64,000 nt of DNA, taken from Roseovarius litorisediminis. GTDB lineage: Bacteria > Pseudomonadota > Alphaproteobacteria > Rhodobacterales > Rhodobacteraceae. The stretch is taken from NCBI RefSeq assembly GCF_900172295.1, contig NZ_FWFL01000005.1:124001-188000 (forward strand). The letters are read 5' to 3'. The translations under genes were made by a program, and so were the position numbers. Of this stretch, positions 1-7,399 are shown piece after piece; within the stretch, counting starts at the first letter, position 1; each line of letters opens with the position of its first letter. The notes beneath the pieces were generated by a model. That model worked only from the letters and a program-made list of their open reading frames with translations. It did no database searches and was not told where the DNA came from.

Positions 1-287
1 TGGCCGTGTCACGCAAAGCGGCTGGCGACGAAAGCAAGGGGTTTGGCGGATTTCTGAAAACACAGCTGGGCGTGCGGTCACTTGAGCCACGCGAAGGCGA
101 TGACCCGGATGCTATCCTGTCGCGCGCTGAGGCAGCACTAAAAGAAGGCCGCCTGACTGATGCGCTGGCAGAAATCGAAGCCCTGCCCGAAGAGGGCCGG
201 ACAGAGCTGTCAGACTGGGCCGGGCAGGCCACACGGCGGCTGAACGCGATTGCAGCCGCGCAGGTGCTGGGCGAGAATTTGAACTGA
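1..287 (+). CDS. C-terminal end of a mitofilin/Mic60-like (COG4223) protein, partial
   Basis: The reading frame is open from the left window edge to a TGA at 285-287, so this is the last ~95 residues of a longer gene. The visible part is charged and alpha-helical, with a segment rich in Ala, Glu and Leu ending in ALAEIEALPEEGRTELSDW, which resembles the C-terminus of alphaproteobacterial mitofilin-like proteins. Family knowledge: these proteins lie between heme-synthesis genes and hemY in Rhodobacterales, and hemY indeed follows 20 bp downstream. An internal GTG at 6 is not the real start. The assignment depends on this short tail and the neighbour. Confidence 0.7.
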   Translation, partial: AVSRKAAGDESKGFGGFLKTQLGVRSLEPREGDDPDAILSRAEAALKEGRLTDALAEIEALPEEGRTELSDWAGQATRRLNAIAAAQVLGENLN

Positions 288-307
288 ATACCGAAAGGGC
301 GGGCGTC

Positions 308-1780
308 ATGCTTTGGTCAATTATCAAAATTGTAGTTTTCTTCGCCCTTGTAGCGGTGGCGGCTATCTTCGCCAGGTATCTGCTGGAACTGGACGGCGGT
401 GTGCGTGTTGTCATGGCCGGATTCGAGATCAATCTGACGCCATTGAAATCGGTGATCGCGTTGATCCTTCTGGTGCTGGCGGTTTGGCTGCTGCTCAAGC
501 TGGCGTCCCTTGTTGTCGCGGTGCTGAAATTCATCAATGGGGATGAGACAGCGCTTTCGCGATATTTCGATCGCAGCCGGCAGGAAAAGGGCTACCGGGC
601 GTTGTCGGAAGGCATGATGGCGCTGGCCTCGGGTGAGGGCGATGTGGCCATGGCCAAGGCCAGCCGCGCTGAAAAATATCTGCGCAAACCTGCGTTGACC
701 AACCTGATTACGGCCCAGGCTGCCGAAATGTCGGGCGACCGCCGCAAAGCAGAAGAAGTTTATAAACGGCTGCTGAAAAACGAAAAAACCCGGTTTGTCG
801 GCGTGCGCGGCATCATGAAACAAAAGCTGGCAGACGGAGATACCGAGACCGCGCTGAAGCTGGCACAGACCGCATTTGCCCTGAAGCCCCGGCATCAGGA
901 GGTGCAGGATACACTGCTCAAACTTCAGGCCCAGCGCCAAGATTGGAAGGGCGCACGTGAGACGCTGAAAGCCAAACTGAAATATGGCAGCCTGCCGCGG
1001 GATGTGCATAAACGGCGCGACGCTGTGCTGGCCTTGTCCGAGGCACGAGACGTGTTGGCAGAGGGCAATACGATTGAGGCCCGCGAGGCAGCTATCGAGG
1101 CTAATCGACTTTCTCCCGATCTGATCCCGGCCGCTGTTATGGCTGCAAGGAATTATATTGAACAGGGCAACAAACGCTATGCGCTGCGGGTGGTGCGTAA
1201 AGCCTGGGATGTCAGACCGCACCCTGATCTTGCGGCGGCCTTTGCCGAGATCGAACCCGAGGAAACGCCGGATCAGAGGCTGAAGCGCTTTGCCAAGCTT
1301 CTGAAGATTCACCCGGATGACCGCGAAACCAAACTGCTGGAGGCTGAGCTTCAAATCGCGGCCGAGAATTTCCCGGCGGCGCGGCGGGCACTGGGCGATC
1401 TGGCCGAAACCGACCCGGATGCACGTGTTTTGACAATCATGGCAGCGGTCGAACGTGGTGAAGGCGCGCCCGACGCGGTGGTCAAGGGCTGGCTGGCCCG
1501 GGCCCTGTCGGCCCCGCGCGGCCCGCAATGGGTCTGCGACAAATGTTACCACATCCACGCCGAATGGGTGCCTGCCTGCGAAAACTGTCAGTCCTTCGAT
1601 ACGCTCAGCTGGAAGACCCCACCGAAATCCGCCCTTTCGAAATCAACCGGGGTAGAAATGCTGCCCCTGATCGTCGGTGCGGTTGAAGATCATTCTGACC
1701 ACAAGGACAACGATACAAATAGTGAAGTTGCAGACGCTGAAATTGTTGAAGAGATTGAGGGACAAGAACCCCCAAAATAA
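308..1780 (+). CDS. hemY: HemY-like inner-membrane TPR protein
   Basis: A 490-residue protein with two N-terminal membrane segments (about residues 1-23 and 43-70), as in the HemY N-terminal family, followed by helical TPR-like repeats to about residue 390. The C-terminal part holds a four-cysteine knuckle (CDKCYHIH then CENC, about residues 414-431) that looks like a zinc ribbon, and then an acidic tail. Family knowledge: HemY-type proteins are linked to heme biosynthesis by gene order, with an unclear biochemical role. The ATG at 308 follows a GGGCGGG-rich Shine-Dalgarno region and lies 20 bp after the mitofilin-like gene, so the two are probably one transcript. Confidence 0.85.
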   Translation: MLWSIIKIVVFFALVAVAAIFARYLLELDGGVRVVMAGFEINLTPLKSVIALILLVLAVWLLLKLASLVVAVLKFINGDETALSRYFDRSRQEKGYRALSEGMMALASGEGDVAMAKASRAEKYLRKPALTNLITAQAAEMSGDRRKAEEVYKRLLKNEKTRFVGVRGIMKQKLADGDTETALKLAQTAFALKPRHQEVQDTLLKLQAQRQDWKGARETLKAKLKYGSLPRDVHKRRDAVLALSEARDVLAEGNTIEAREAAIEANRLSPDLIPAAVMAARNYIEQGNKRYALRVVRKAWDVRPHPDLAAAFAEIEPEETPDQRLKRFAKLLKIHPDDRETKLLEAELQIAAENFPAARRALGDLAETDPDARVLTIMAAVERGEGAPDAVVKGWLARALSAPRGPQWVCDKCYHIHAEWVPACENCQSFDTLSWKTPPKSALSKSTGVEMLPLIVGAVEDHSDHKDNDTNSEVADAEIVEEIEGQEPPK

Positions 1781-1825
1781 GCCTTTCGCAGTTTTTGAGG
1801 CAATGCTATAGGGCCGCAGCAATGG

Positions 1826-1901
1826 GCCGCTGTAGCTCAGCTGGTAGAGCACGTCATTCGTAATGATGGGGTCGGGGGTTCGAGTCCCTTCAGCGGCACC
1901 A
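1826..1901 (+). tRNA. tRNA-Thr (anticodon CGU)
   Basis: A 76-nt cloverleaf with encoded CCA. Acceptor stem GCCGCTG (1826-1832) pairs with CAGCGGC (1891-1897), the D-arm contains AGCTCAGCTGGTAGAGC, the anticodon loop is TTCGTAA, and the T-arm contains GGTTCGAGTCC. The last 16 nt, from 1886, are repeated at 8734-8749 and served as the integration site of the downstream island. The tRNA remains intact. Confidence 0.97.
1886..1901 (+). repeat. attL: 16-bp direct repeat within tRNA-Thr
   Basis: CCCTTCAGCGGCACCA forms the 3' end of tRNA-Thr, including CCA. It is identical to 8734-8749. Identity stops one base beyond each copy (A here, T at 8750). Confidence 0.88.
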
Positions 1902-2096
1902 ATGTTTCTATATTTATATATATTAATCAATTACTTAAACCGCTAACTTGTTGTTCAGTCCACCCTATAGACCACCTTTCCTGCGTGGATGCCGTCGAGG
2001 CAGGGACCCGTTTATAGGTGCAGAGCCTAGACTAAAATTCACTAAAGTTAATTGCCCTGCCAGCGCCGCCTTGGCCTCGCAGCCCGCTTGCGGCAT

Positions 2097-2213
2097 TCAA
2101 CCCGTACTATTAAGACTCTCCCTAGCTTCCTTATTGAGAAGCGAATCCAACCGCCGTGCCTCTTCCATCTGCCTAATGCGCAATCCATGCTGATAATTGA
2201 GATGGGCAGGGCG
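2097..2213 (-). pseudogene. Remnant of an HGGxxG-type element gene (second copy)
   Basis: About 38 codons read HLNYQHGLRIRQMEEARR and then LDSLLNKEARESL before a TGA. This parallels the C-terminus of the intact island gene at 4324-4593 (HPNYKHGLRTKEADALRR then LTRLLGKSVRDF). The N-terminal zinc-knuckle half of that protein is not found upstream in this frame, where the decayed nuclease gene lies instead. The call rests on the shared H-x-NY-x-HGLR motif and the spacing of later residues, so it is an inference from visual alignment. Confidence 0.5.
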
Positions 2214-2214
2214 G

Positions 2215-2600
2215 TCACTTGCAATATGAATGGGATGGCAGCTTTCTACCCTCTTTAGTCTCCAGAGATGTGTACTTTCCGCCTGAATAGCGGGCACAAT
2301 CTCTCGCCTGGCCAGCGCTAATTGCAAGCGCTCCAATGTCTCTCTCAGATGCACCGAAACACGTCCCAACCCATCTGTCGTAGGTCTTTTTGCCAGTGAG
2401 CCAGCAACCAATCGGCTTCCGCAGTATCATGCGCTACATCCAACGTTTGGCTGCTGGGCCACCACGTTTATTCAACTCGGGACCGTCAACGCCATTTAGC
2501 CTAACTGGCAAATTGCTGACCTCAATGGTGTCAACGTCTCGGGCATGGGTGGGGATGCGAATTACCCCTAGGCTTGCGAGCGCCTGTCGCCTAACGGAAC
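2215..2600 (-). pseudogene. Thermonuclease (SNase-like) gene interrupted by an in-frame TAG
   Basis: The minus strand reads DVDTIEVSNLPVRLNGVDGP, then ELNKRGGPAAKRWM, then TAG at 2434-2436, and continues in the same frame with GCWLTGKKTYDRWVGTCF, DIGALAISAGQARDCARYSG and GRKLPSHSYCK to a TGA at 2215-2217. This is the pattern of staphylococcal-nuclease-family enzymes. The Asp, Arg, Asp and Glu positions of the family's calcium and catalytic site (DVDT, RLNGVDGPEL) are visible. A single nonsense codon splits the gene, and no convincing start codon is seen upstream. It could be a recent pseudogene or a sequencing error. Confidence 0.72.
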
Positions 2601-2698
2601 AATTCAAACCTTATAAGTCTAGAAAAAATGTTTTAGGCTCCATTCGACGTGGCTAGTCCCAAGGGATAATCCCAAGCCAAAAAAGGGGAGTTCGATAA

Positions 2699-3415
2699 GT
2701 GGCGAGCGGACTGATAACTGAAAGTGACTTAGTGCTTCCTACACTGCGCGCGTTGGTTAAAAACGCAGATGCCGGAGTGTCGACCACAGAGCTGCAATTG
2801 CTTCTAAGGGAAGAGATGAAACCGCAAGGGGAGGACCTTGCACTATTGGAGGGGCGCGGAGACGATAAATTCAGCCAAAAGGTTAGAAACTTGAAGTCTC
2901 ATGACCGCTTAGAGCGAGACGGGTTGGCTGATTTTGCTGACGGACGGTACCATCTGACTCCAGCGGGCAAGTCGTTCATCGAAAAATTTGGTGGAATTGA
3001 TGAAAGCTATAGTGCCCAAGGCTTTCCAGAAAATGACAAAAAGGAAGCTCTGCGACCGGAGTTCGAGTATACGTTTATTGAAGAGGGCAGTTCTTCTCAC
3101 GTCAGCCGCACCGTCCGCCAACGCTCCAAAAGGCTACGCGAATACGCATTAAAATTCTTCGCTGACAAAGATGGTAGGATTTCGTGCGAGGGATGTGGTT
3201 TTGAGGGGTCAACTGCCTACGGCAAGGTTGCGTTGGGATTAATAGAAATCCATCACAAGAAGCCCGTTGCAGTCCATGGCACGTCAAAAAAGCCACTGAA
3301 AGAAGCGATCAAAGATTTATCGCCTTTGTGCCCCACCTGCCATCGCTTGGTTCACTTCAAAAAAGGTACTGTCATGAGTATTGAGGAACTGAAAAAAACT
3401 ATCGCGGACGCTTAG
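2699..3415 (+). CDS. HNH endonuclease with N-terminal winged-helix domain
   Basis: A 238-residue protein starting at GTG 2699 behind an AAGGGGAG ribosome-binding site. Residues ~5-95 look like a winged-helix DNA-reading domain of the Mrr-N type (VLPTLRALVKNADAGVSTTE, later DGRYHLTPAGKSF). Residues 163-215 form an HNH fold: CEGC at 163-166, the catalytic His pair IEIHHKKP at 185-186, and CPTCH at 211-215. Family knowledge: such proteins act as restriction enzymes. The gene runs head-to-head at its 3' end with an adenine methyltransferase 29 bp away, which suggests a type II restriction-modification pair. Cleavage specificity cannot be read from the sequence. Confidence 0.8.
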   Translation: MASGLITESDLVLPTLRALVKNADAGVSTTELQLLLREEMKPQGEDLALLEGRGDDKFSQKVRNLKSHDRLERDGLADFADGRYHLTPAGKSFIEKFGGIDESYSAQGFPENDKKEALRPEFEYTFIEEGSSSHVSRTVRQRSKRLREYALKFFADKDGRISCEGCGFEGSTAYGKVALGLIEIHHKKPVAVHGTSKKPLKEAIKDLSPLCPTCHRLVHFKKGTVMSIEELKKTIADA

Positions 3416-3444
3416 TTCTTTTCTGGAAGTCTTGATACTTTATT

Positions 3445-4125
3445 TCAGCCGAACAATTCACTTTGTGTCGGTATGAAAAATTCAGAGCCTTGTCTATTTA
3501 CGAAACTCGCTTCGTAGTCTTCTAGACGCTCAAGCGACTTCCTGCATGGTGGAACCCAAATCAGCGCTGGACTGACATCCAAAGTCTTCTCCCAAATAAC
3601 CCAAGCGTAGCCTGTTGCAGTTGATGCCTTTTTGTCCACTCTGCCTTTCACCATCGGCACCCTTTCGGAGTATTGAGCCAATTTTGTTGGCGGATTTATC
3701 TCAAAGAGTCGCTGGTAGCGTCCGACGCTTTCTATAAAAACCGTTCTAACCAACATTGCCACACCTCTTCGCGCAATTGGCATTGCTCGCTGAATGAATT
3801 CTTCCGCTAGTCGAAACGGTGGATTGGTAATGACCCAGTCAAACGCATCCGTTTCATATATGCTTCCCAAAAAGTCGCCGACGTCACCGTAGCCGTAATC
3901 ATGCACGTCCAATGCGGTTACGCTCCCAAAGTATTCGGCTAGGGCCTGAGCCATGTATCCGCGCCCACATGCTGGCTCTAGCACCGTCAAATTATTGGTG
4001 CCGGTTTCTCTTTCTATGATGTGCTCAATCAACGCCCTAGTCGCCCAAGGTGGAGTAGGAAAGTCATCAAGGCTATTTTTTTCCTCGACCCGCTGAGCCA
4101 TGACTGCGTGCGAAGTGTTCTGCAT
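3445..4125 (-). CDS. DNA adenine-specific N6-methyltransferase
   Basis: A 226-residue protein with the SAM-binding motif I VLEPACGRGYMAQAL (about residues 48-62) and the catalytic motif IV NPPF (about 101-104), the hallmark of N6-adenine or N4-cytosine amino-methyltransferases. An early DDFPTPPWATRALIEH segment is typical of small phage-borne enzymes. The ATG at 4125 (MQNTSHAV) is preferred because AAAGAGG stands 5 nt upstream. An ATG at 4149 would add eight residues. It is convergent with the HNH nuclease, so it may protect host DNA from it. It could instead be an orphan phage methyltransferase. Confidence 0.82.
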   Translation of the reverse strand: MQNTSHAVMAQRVEEKNSLDDFPTPPWATRALIEHIIERETGTNNLTVLEPACGRGYMAQALAEYFGSVTALDVHDYGYGDVGDFLGSIYETDAFDWVITNPPFRLAEEFIQRAMPIARRGVAMLVRTVFIESVGRYQRLFEINPPTKLAQYSERVPMVKGRVDKKASTATGYAWVIWEKTLDVSPALIWVPPCRKSLERLEDYEASFVNRQGSEFFIPTQSELFG

Positions 4126-4323
4126 CTCAACCTCTTTCCCTGGAGGCATCTTTTTTAGCCCCTATATTTTGAGAGATTGATACAAGAACACACAACTGAA
4201 TGATAGTCTTGACAAGTGTTTTTGTTTTGTTCCTATTGGGCGCTTGGCTAGATTTCGCTCAACAAGAGTCTGAAAAACTAACCACGTCATTGCTCTGACC
4301 CGCTTGTTCGAGTCATTTGTGCC

Positions 4324-4593
4324 TCAGCAAAAGTCTCGGACGCTTTTCCCAAGCAGACGTGTAAGCCGCCGCAGGGCGTCCGCTTCTTTGGTTCGCAGGC
4401 CATGTTTGTAGTTCGGATGGGCTGAACCAGATGGCGCACCACCGCCTGCGCCGTGCAGGCGGCACACGTTCCAACCTTGCTTAGAAGGGCATTGGCATCG
4501 TTGCCCTGTGCTCTTGGCTGTAGCGCTGCATCTAGGCGCATCTCTGAGCCTTTGCGTGGGGTCCATGGGGTTACCGTTACTTTTCACCTTCAA
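4324..4593 (-). CDS. HGGxxG-type small zinc-knuckle protein of mobile elements
   Basis: An 89-residue protein with CSATAKSTGQRCQCPSKQGW, then VCRLHGAGGGAPSGSAHPNY and KHGLRTKEA. The Cys-x7-Cys-x-Cys then Cys-x2-His layout followed by a glycine-rich turn matches a family that recurs in proteobacterial prophages and satellites and has no settled function. Its ATG overlaps the TGA of the upstream gene (ATGA), so the two are probably translated together. A decayed paralogue of its C-terminus lies at 2097-2213. Confidence 0.7.
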   Translation of the reverse strand: MKVKSNGNPMDPTQRLRDAPRCSATAKSTGQRCQCPSKQGWNVCRLHGAGGGAPSGSAHPNYKHGLRTKEADALRRLTRLLGKSVRDFC

Positions 4594-5165
4594 CCCTCCC
4601 CCCGGTGGCTTACATCGCCCACAATCGCCTGTCCGCCGCTCTCAACATTCACGCGCTCGACACGCACCGTTTGCTGGGCCTTGGCGCGATGACGTTTCAG
4701 CGCCTCCATCTGGGTTGTGAATGTCCGCGTGAGTTTGGTCATGGCCCGTTCTGCGCTGTCCTTGCCAGCCAAAGACGTGGTCGAGAGATACCGTCGCGAT
4801 GCGTCTAGCGCGCAGATATGAACCGCCGCCATTTGCGCCGCCAGCATCGTTTCAATCTCGCTTTCAGGTTCGATGCTCTTGATAAACGCAATGACGAATT
4901 GCAGTGACGCCTCCTGCATCTCTCCCTTGGCCGCAACCGAATTGCCAATCTGAGAGAGAAGCGGGCTCAGAAAGTCCAGGTCATAGGTGCCGATCGCCGC
5001 CATCAATCTCAGGCGTTCGTCGGGGTCGCTGTTCTTGACAATTGTGAGACGCGCAATCCCATCCACCATCTCAACGGAAATGTTCGGAGCCTTTTTGTCA
5101 CGCTCCGAAACCCGTCGTGCGATTTCGACAACTTGGTCGTCAGGTTGGTCTGTCAGTTCGTTCAT
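4590..5165 (-). CDS. Hypothetical island protein, helical
   Basis: A 191-residue soluble protein, mainly helical and acidic, without signal peptide or membrane segment. Its C-terminus (KLTRTFTTQMEALKRHRAKA then TVRVERVNVESGGQAIVGDV) ends in a short beta-type tail often seen in proteins encoded next to HGGxxG genes in alphaproteobacterial elements. It overlaps that downstream gene by 4 bp. No catalytic motif is visible, and function is unknown. A DNA- or terminase-associated role would be speculation. Confidence 0.6.
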   Translation of the reverse strand: MNELTDQPDDQVVEIARRVSERDKKAPNISVEMVDGIARLTIVKNSDPDERLRLMAAIGTYDLDFLSPLLSQIGNSVAAKGEMQEASLQFVIAFIKSIEPESEIETMLAAQMAAVHICALDASRRYLSTTSLAGKDSAERAMTKLTRTFTTQMEALKRHRAKAQQTVRVERVNVESGGQAIVGDVSHRGEG

Positions 5166-5315
5166 TTGATTACCTGCCTATGGCTATATGTAGATATGTC
5201 CTGTTTTTTGTGACGCGTATTTTTTGGAAATCGGTTCATTGCGTCACAAATTCAGTGCACGACGTTGTCCAGCGCGAAACGATGCACAAGAAATGTGACA
5301 AGGCATGCACAATAT

Positions 5316-5705
5316 TCATGCGGGGATTCTCCATTTCTTGAACGCCATGGATGCTTTGCCGCCATCCATCGTGCGGGCCTCAGCCAACGCCCAAGTTGAG
5401 GCGCGACCGACGCCAGAGGGACCAAGATGCGGCGCGCGGGTCAGGTGGATAAACCCGCGTTCTTCTAGCAGCTTGAACCACGGTCCAACCGTGTTGCGGT
5501 GAACATGCAGAGCAATTGCCGCATCGCGGTGGCTTAGAAATATCTCGCCGTTGTTGTTGCCGTTGAACCGCCGCTTGAGTTCGATGTAGAGCGCGCGCGG
5601 GCCGGGGGGCAGGGTGGCCCACGCCTCCGATGCCTGTACCCATTCGGGAAGCTGGACGTGACGCCCAGCCCCCCTCTTGTTGGCCTTGTAAGGCTTCCCT
5701 GCCAT
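5316..5705 (-). CDS. Winged-helix DNA-binding protein, replication-initiator-like
   Basis: A 129-residue protein. Residues ~15-95 (WVQASEAWATLPPGPRALYI ... LSHRDAAIALHVHRNTVGPW ... LEERGFIHL) form a clear winged helix-turn-helix, as in small replication or regulatory proteins of integrative elements. The ATG at 5705 overlaps the TGA of the 55-codon gene upstream (TGATG), which fixes this start. An ATG at 5786 in the same frame would read through that gene and is rejected. The role (replication control or transcription) is inferred from the fold only. Confidence 0.65.
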   Translation of the reverse strand: MAGKPYKANKRGAGRHVQLPEWVQASEAWATLPPGPRALYIELKRRFNGNNNGEIFLSHRDAAIALHVHRNTVGPWFKLLEERGFIHLTRAPHLGPSGVGRASTWALAEARTMDGGKASMAFKKWRIPA

Positions 5706-5872
5706 CAGCGACGACCACGCGTCTTGAGCGCCAGATAGACGCGCACGGCGACGATTTGGCCAGGGCACCCGCCAAGGGATACCCACGCGGCCTCTGTGGC
5801 CGCTCCTGCGCCCTTTCTGGCCATGATGTGCCAGTGATTTTCCTTGCGACCGAGTTTGTATTTGTCAGCCAT
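5705..5872 (-). CDS. Small island protein, 55 aa
   Basis: The frame starts at ATG 5872 with a strong GGAGGTG ribosome-binding site 7 nt upstream and reads MADKYKLGRKENHWHIMARK and so on to a TGA at 5705-5707. The stop overlaps the start of the wHTH gene (TGATG), and the start lies inside the end of the 34-codon gene. The protein is basic and lacks a membrane segment or recognisable motif. The tight overlaps and good ribosome-binding site argue that it is translated. Function unknown. Confidence 0.6.
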   Translation of the reverse strand: MADKYKLGRKENHWHIMARKGAGAATEAAWVSLGGCPGQIVAVRVYLALKTRGRR

Positions 5873-5969
5873 TCTTCGCACCTCCGAAGAACAGTTCAGC
5901 GACCAGACGCGCTCGGGTTTCCGACAAGCCGTAGCGGCGGCGCAGGCTGGTGATGCGGAGCCGGTTCAT
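5865..5969 (-). CDS. Micro-protein, 34 aa, helix-turn-helix-like sequence
   Basis: Reads MNRLRITSLRRRYGLSETRA then RLVAELFFGGAKNG. The ATG at 5969 overlaps the TGA of the upstream gene (ATGA), and its own TGA overlaps the 55-codon gene by 8 bp. The Arg-rich LRRRYGLSETRARLVAEL segment resembles half of a helix-turn-helix and a short protein seen next to AlpA-type genes in alphaproteobacterial elements. It is below usual gene-calling limits but embedded in an unbroken overlap chain. Confidence 0.55.
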   Translation of the reverse strand: MNRLRITSLRRRYGLSETRARLVAELFFGGAKNG

Positions 5970-6253
5970 GCCACACCGCCTTCGCAACCTAGCGATTTTG
6001 CAGAAGGCGGGAAGCGCAACGCGGCTGTTTCTACGTCCTTGTTCAGGCAGTAATGCGCAATGTTTTCCGGCCCGCGATATTCAACCAGAATGGGCCAGTG
6101 ATATTCCGTTTTCAAACGGTGGATTATAGCCCCAAGACGCCAGCCACGCACTTCGCGGATTTCTGTCTTGTGAGAGATGGTGCGCCCATCCAAAAGCGCC
6201 TTGCAGGTCCAGAAAACCTGCGTATTGCCCGAGTACCATTGGTTGCTGCTCAT
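5966..6253 (-). CDS. Small island protein with helix-turn-helix-like region, 95 aa
   Basis: The start at ATG 6253 (MSSNQWYSGN) follows an AAGGA. A longer frame from 6385 would overlap the end of the AlpA-like gene and has no ribosome-binding site. The body, TQVFWTCKALLDGRTISHKT EIREVRGWRLGAIIHRLKTE, then YHWPILVEYRG, looks like a compact DNA-binding fold: helix, turn, helix and a beta wing. Similar proteins occur with AlpA regulators in alphaproteobacterial integrated elements. It probably belongs to the regulatory or replication block of the island. Confidence 0.6.
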   Translation of the reverse strand: MSSNQWYSGNTQVFWTCKALLDGRTISHKTEIREVRGWRLGAIIHRLKTEYHWPILVEYRGPENIAHYCLNKDVETAALRFPPSAKSLGCEGGVA

Positions 6254-6365
6254 CGAATATTCCTTGTATTTGATTTCACAAGGCACAGGGCGTATGTAGA
6301 GGGAGTATCCGCCAAGATATATTCCCATCCCAACGCCCAAGCACCTCGCTTGGGTGGGGTGGGTC

Positions 6366-6557
6366 TTATGCGGCTTGATTTTCAATCGCCGCGTCGATTT
6401 CGGCTTCGTTCCAATACAGTCGCGAACCGAGTTTTACCGGCTTGGGTAGTCGGCCCAAATCAACATCTCGGTAAATCGAACTCCTGCCTCGGCCACCTAG
6501 CTTCGACTGTAGCTGGCAGAAAGACAGGTAGATTTTGGATTTGTACGTGTTTGGCAT
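6366..6557 (-). CDS. AlpA-family excisionase/transcriptional regulator
   Basis: A 63-residue MerR/AlpA-like helix-turn-helix protein: LSFCQLQSKLGGRGRSSIYR, then DVDLGRLPKPVKLGSRLYWN and EAEIDAAI. The P-x-P-V-K-L-G-x-R-x-x-W/Y wing is the signature of AlpA-type proteins, which activate integrase genes or act as excisionases. The ATG at 6557 follows GGAG with 7-nt spacing; an upstream ATG at 6590 is less likely. It is the first gene of the small-gene operon reading left. Confidence 0.8.
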   Translation of the reverse strand: MPNTYKSKIYLSFCQLQSKLGGRGRSSIYRDVDLGRLPKPVKLGSRLYWNEAEIDAAIENQAA

Positions 6558-6657
6558 TCTTGTGCTCCGTGTTGCGAGATGGTGCATCACCTCGCTTCAT
6601 GGAACCGATATGCCTCACTGCATGGCGTAAGGAAATCAGGGTAGTTGAAGTACCCCC

Positions 6658-6676
6658 GGGGTCTTTGAAAGACCCC
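6658..6676. terminator. Palindromic hairpin, likely bidirectional terminator
   Basis: GGGGTCTTTGAAAGACCCC is a perfect inverted repeat with one central base, flanked by extra C and G runs. It lies just past the stop of the integrase-coupled gene and ahead of the AlpA-like gene, so it probably separates the two leftward transcripts. Confidence 0.6.
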
Positions 6677-6682
6677 CCCTAT

Positions 6683-7399
6683 TCAATCAGAGCGGTTTTT
6701 CAGCCACGGCCCTAATAGATACTCTGTTTGCTGAGGCGTAACTTCCAGCGGGGGATAGTCTTCGGGTGGATATGGTGGCGACATCCTTAACTCCCAAAGA
6801 TTCCAGTCTTTGAAATTTTTGGCCTTTCTTAACCGATGCTGAAAATAAAGGACTGTCGCGAAAAAGCACGCGTCAGCCTCCATAGAACGGTCAAATGGTT
6901 GCATTAAATTCAAGTATTCTGAGGCCACAATCCCTGCAGCATGGATATGAGCAACAGACCTGTATTCCCGGAATGCCTGCTTTATGGCCGCGTTATCGCC
7001 AATCAGTCTGATATCTTGCTCAGACCATTCTCCACCCCTCCAGAAATGAAAGAGCACCTTATCGTTTGCATTGTTAAACTCGGTTACAACATGAGCCGCT
7101 TTCTCAAGGCTCATCGATTTTCCAGCGTTATCTAGAGCACACATTGACAATGCCACTAGTCCACAGGTGAAGCGTCTGCCCTGTGATTTTCTTATATCCG
7201 CCAAAACAGTTTTTACCAATCCGCTTGACGAATAGTTGCTTTCGCCCAACGCCTTCCATCTCTGGGCTTCGTGGCCAGTAAGGAAATGTGCTTGTTGGCG
7301 GCTGGCCTCATCCTCTGGATAGATGCCATACATATCTAATTCCAGAAAAGCATTGTCCCGCAAATGGTGTTCGCGGTCTGAAAGATGTATTTCTCTCAT
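6683..7399 (-). CDS. Unrecognised island cargo protein coupled to the integrase
   Basis: A 238-residue cytoplasmic protein. Its ATG at 7399 overlaps the TGA of the integrase (ATGA), which fixes the start and implies co-translation; longer in-frame starts would lie inside the integrase. No domain is recognised. Visible features are an acidic His-rich N-terminus (REIHLSDREHHLRDNAFLEL), two predicted helical blocks around FTCGLVALSMCALDNAGKSM and FREYRSVAHIHAAGIVASEY, and a Pro-rich C-terminus (SPPYPPEDYPPLEV). Position next to the integrase is typical of variable cargo such as defence genes, but nothing in the sequence proves that role. Confidence 0.6.
   Translation of the reverse strand: MREIHLSDREHHLRDNAFLELDMYGIYPEDEASRQQAHFLTGHEAQRWKALGESNYSSSGLVKTVLADIRKSQGRRFTCGLVALSMCALDNAGKSMSLEKAAHVVTEFNNANDKVLFHFWRGGEWSEQDIRLIGDNAAIKQAFREYRSVAHIHAAGIVASEYLNLMQPFDRSMEADACFFATVLYFQHRLRKAKNFKDWNLWELRMSPPYPPEDYPPLEVTPQQTEYLLGPWLKNRSD

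Noticed and set aside
317..1558. Long antisense frame opposite hemY
   Set aside because: hemY has membrane segments, TPR-like repeats and a proper start; the antisense frame has none of these and is a GC-bias shadow. The same applies to the long frames opposite nosR (17004-17816) and norD (42240-43109).
1643..1930. Minus-strand frame of 95 codons containing GAAEGTRTPDPIITNDVLYQ
   Set aside because: It is the antisense translation of tRNA-Thr, a familiar spurious protein.
2390..2656. Plus-strand 88-codon frame in the left part of the island
   Set aside because: It is antisense to the decayed thermonuclease gene, whose family pattern is clear.
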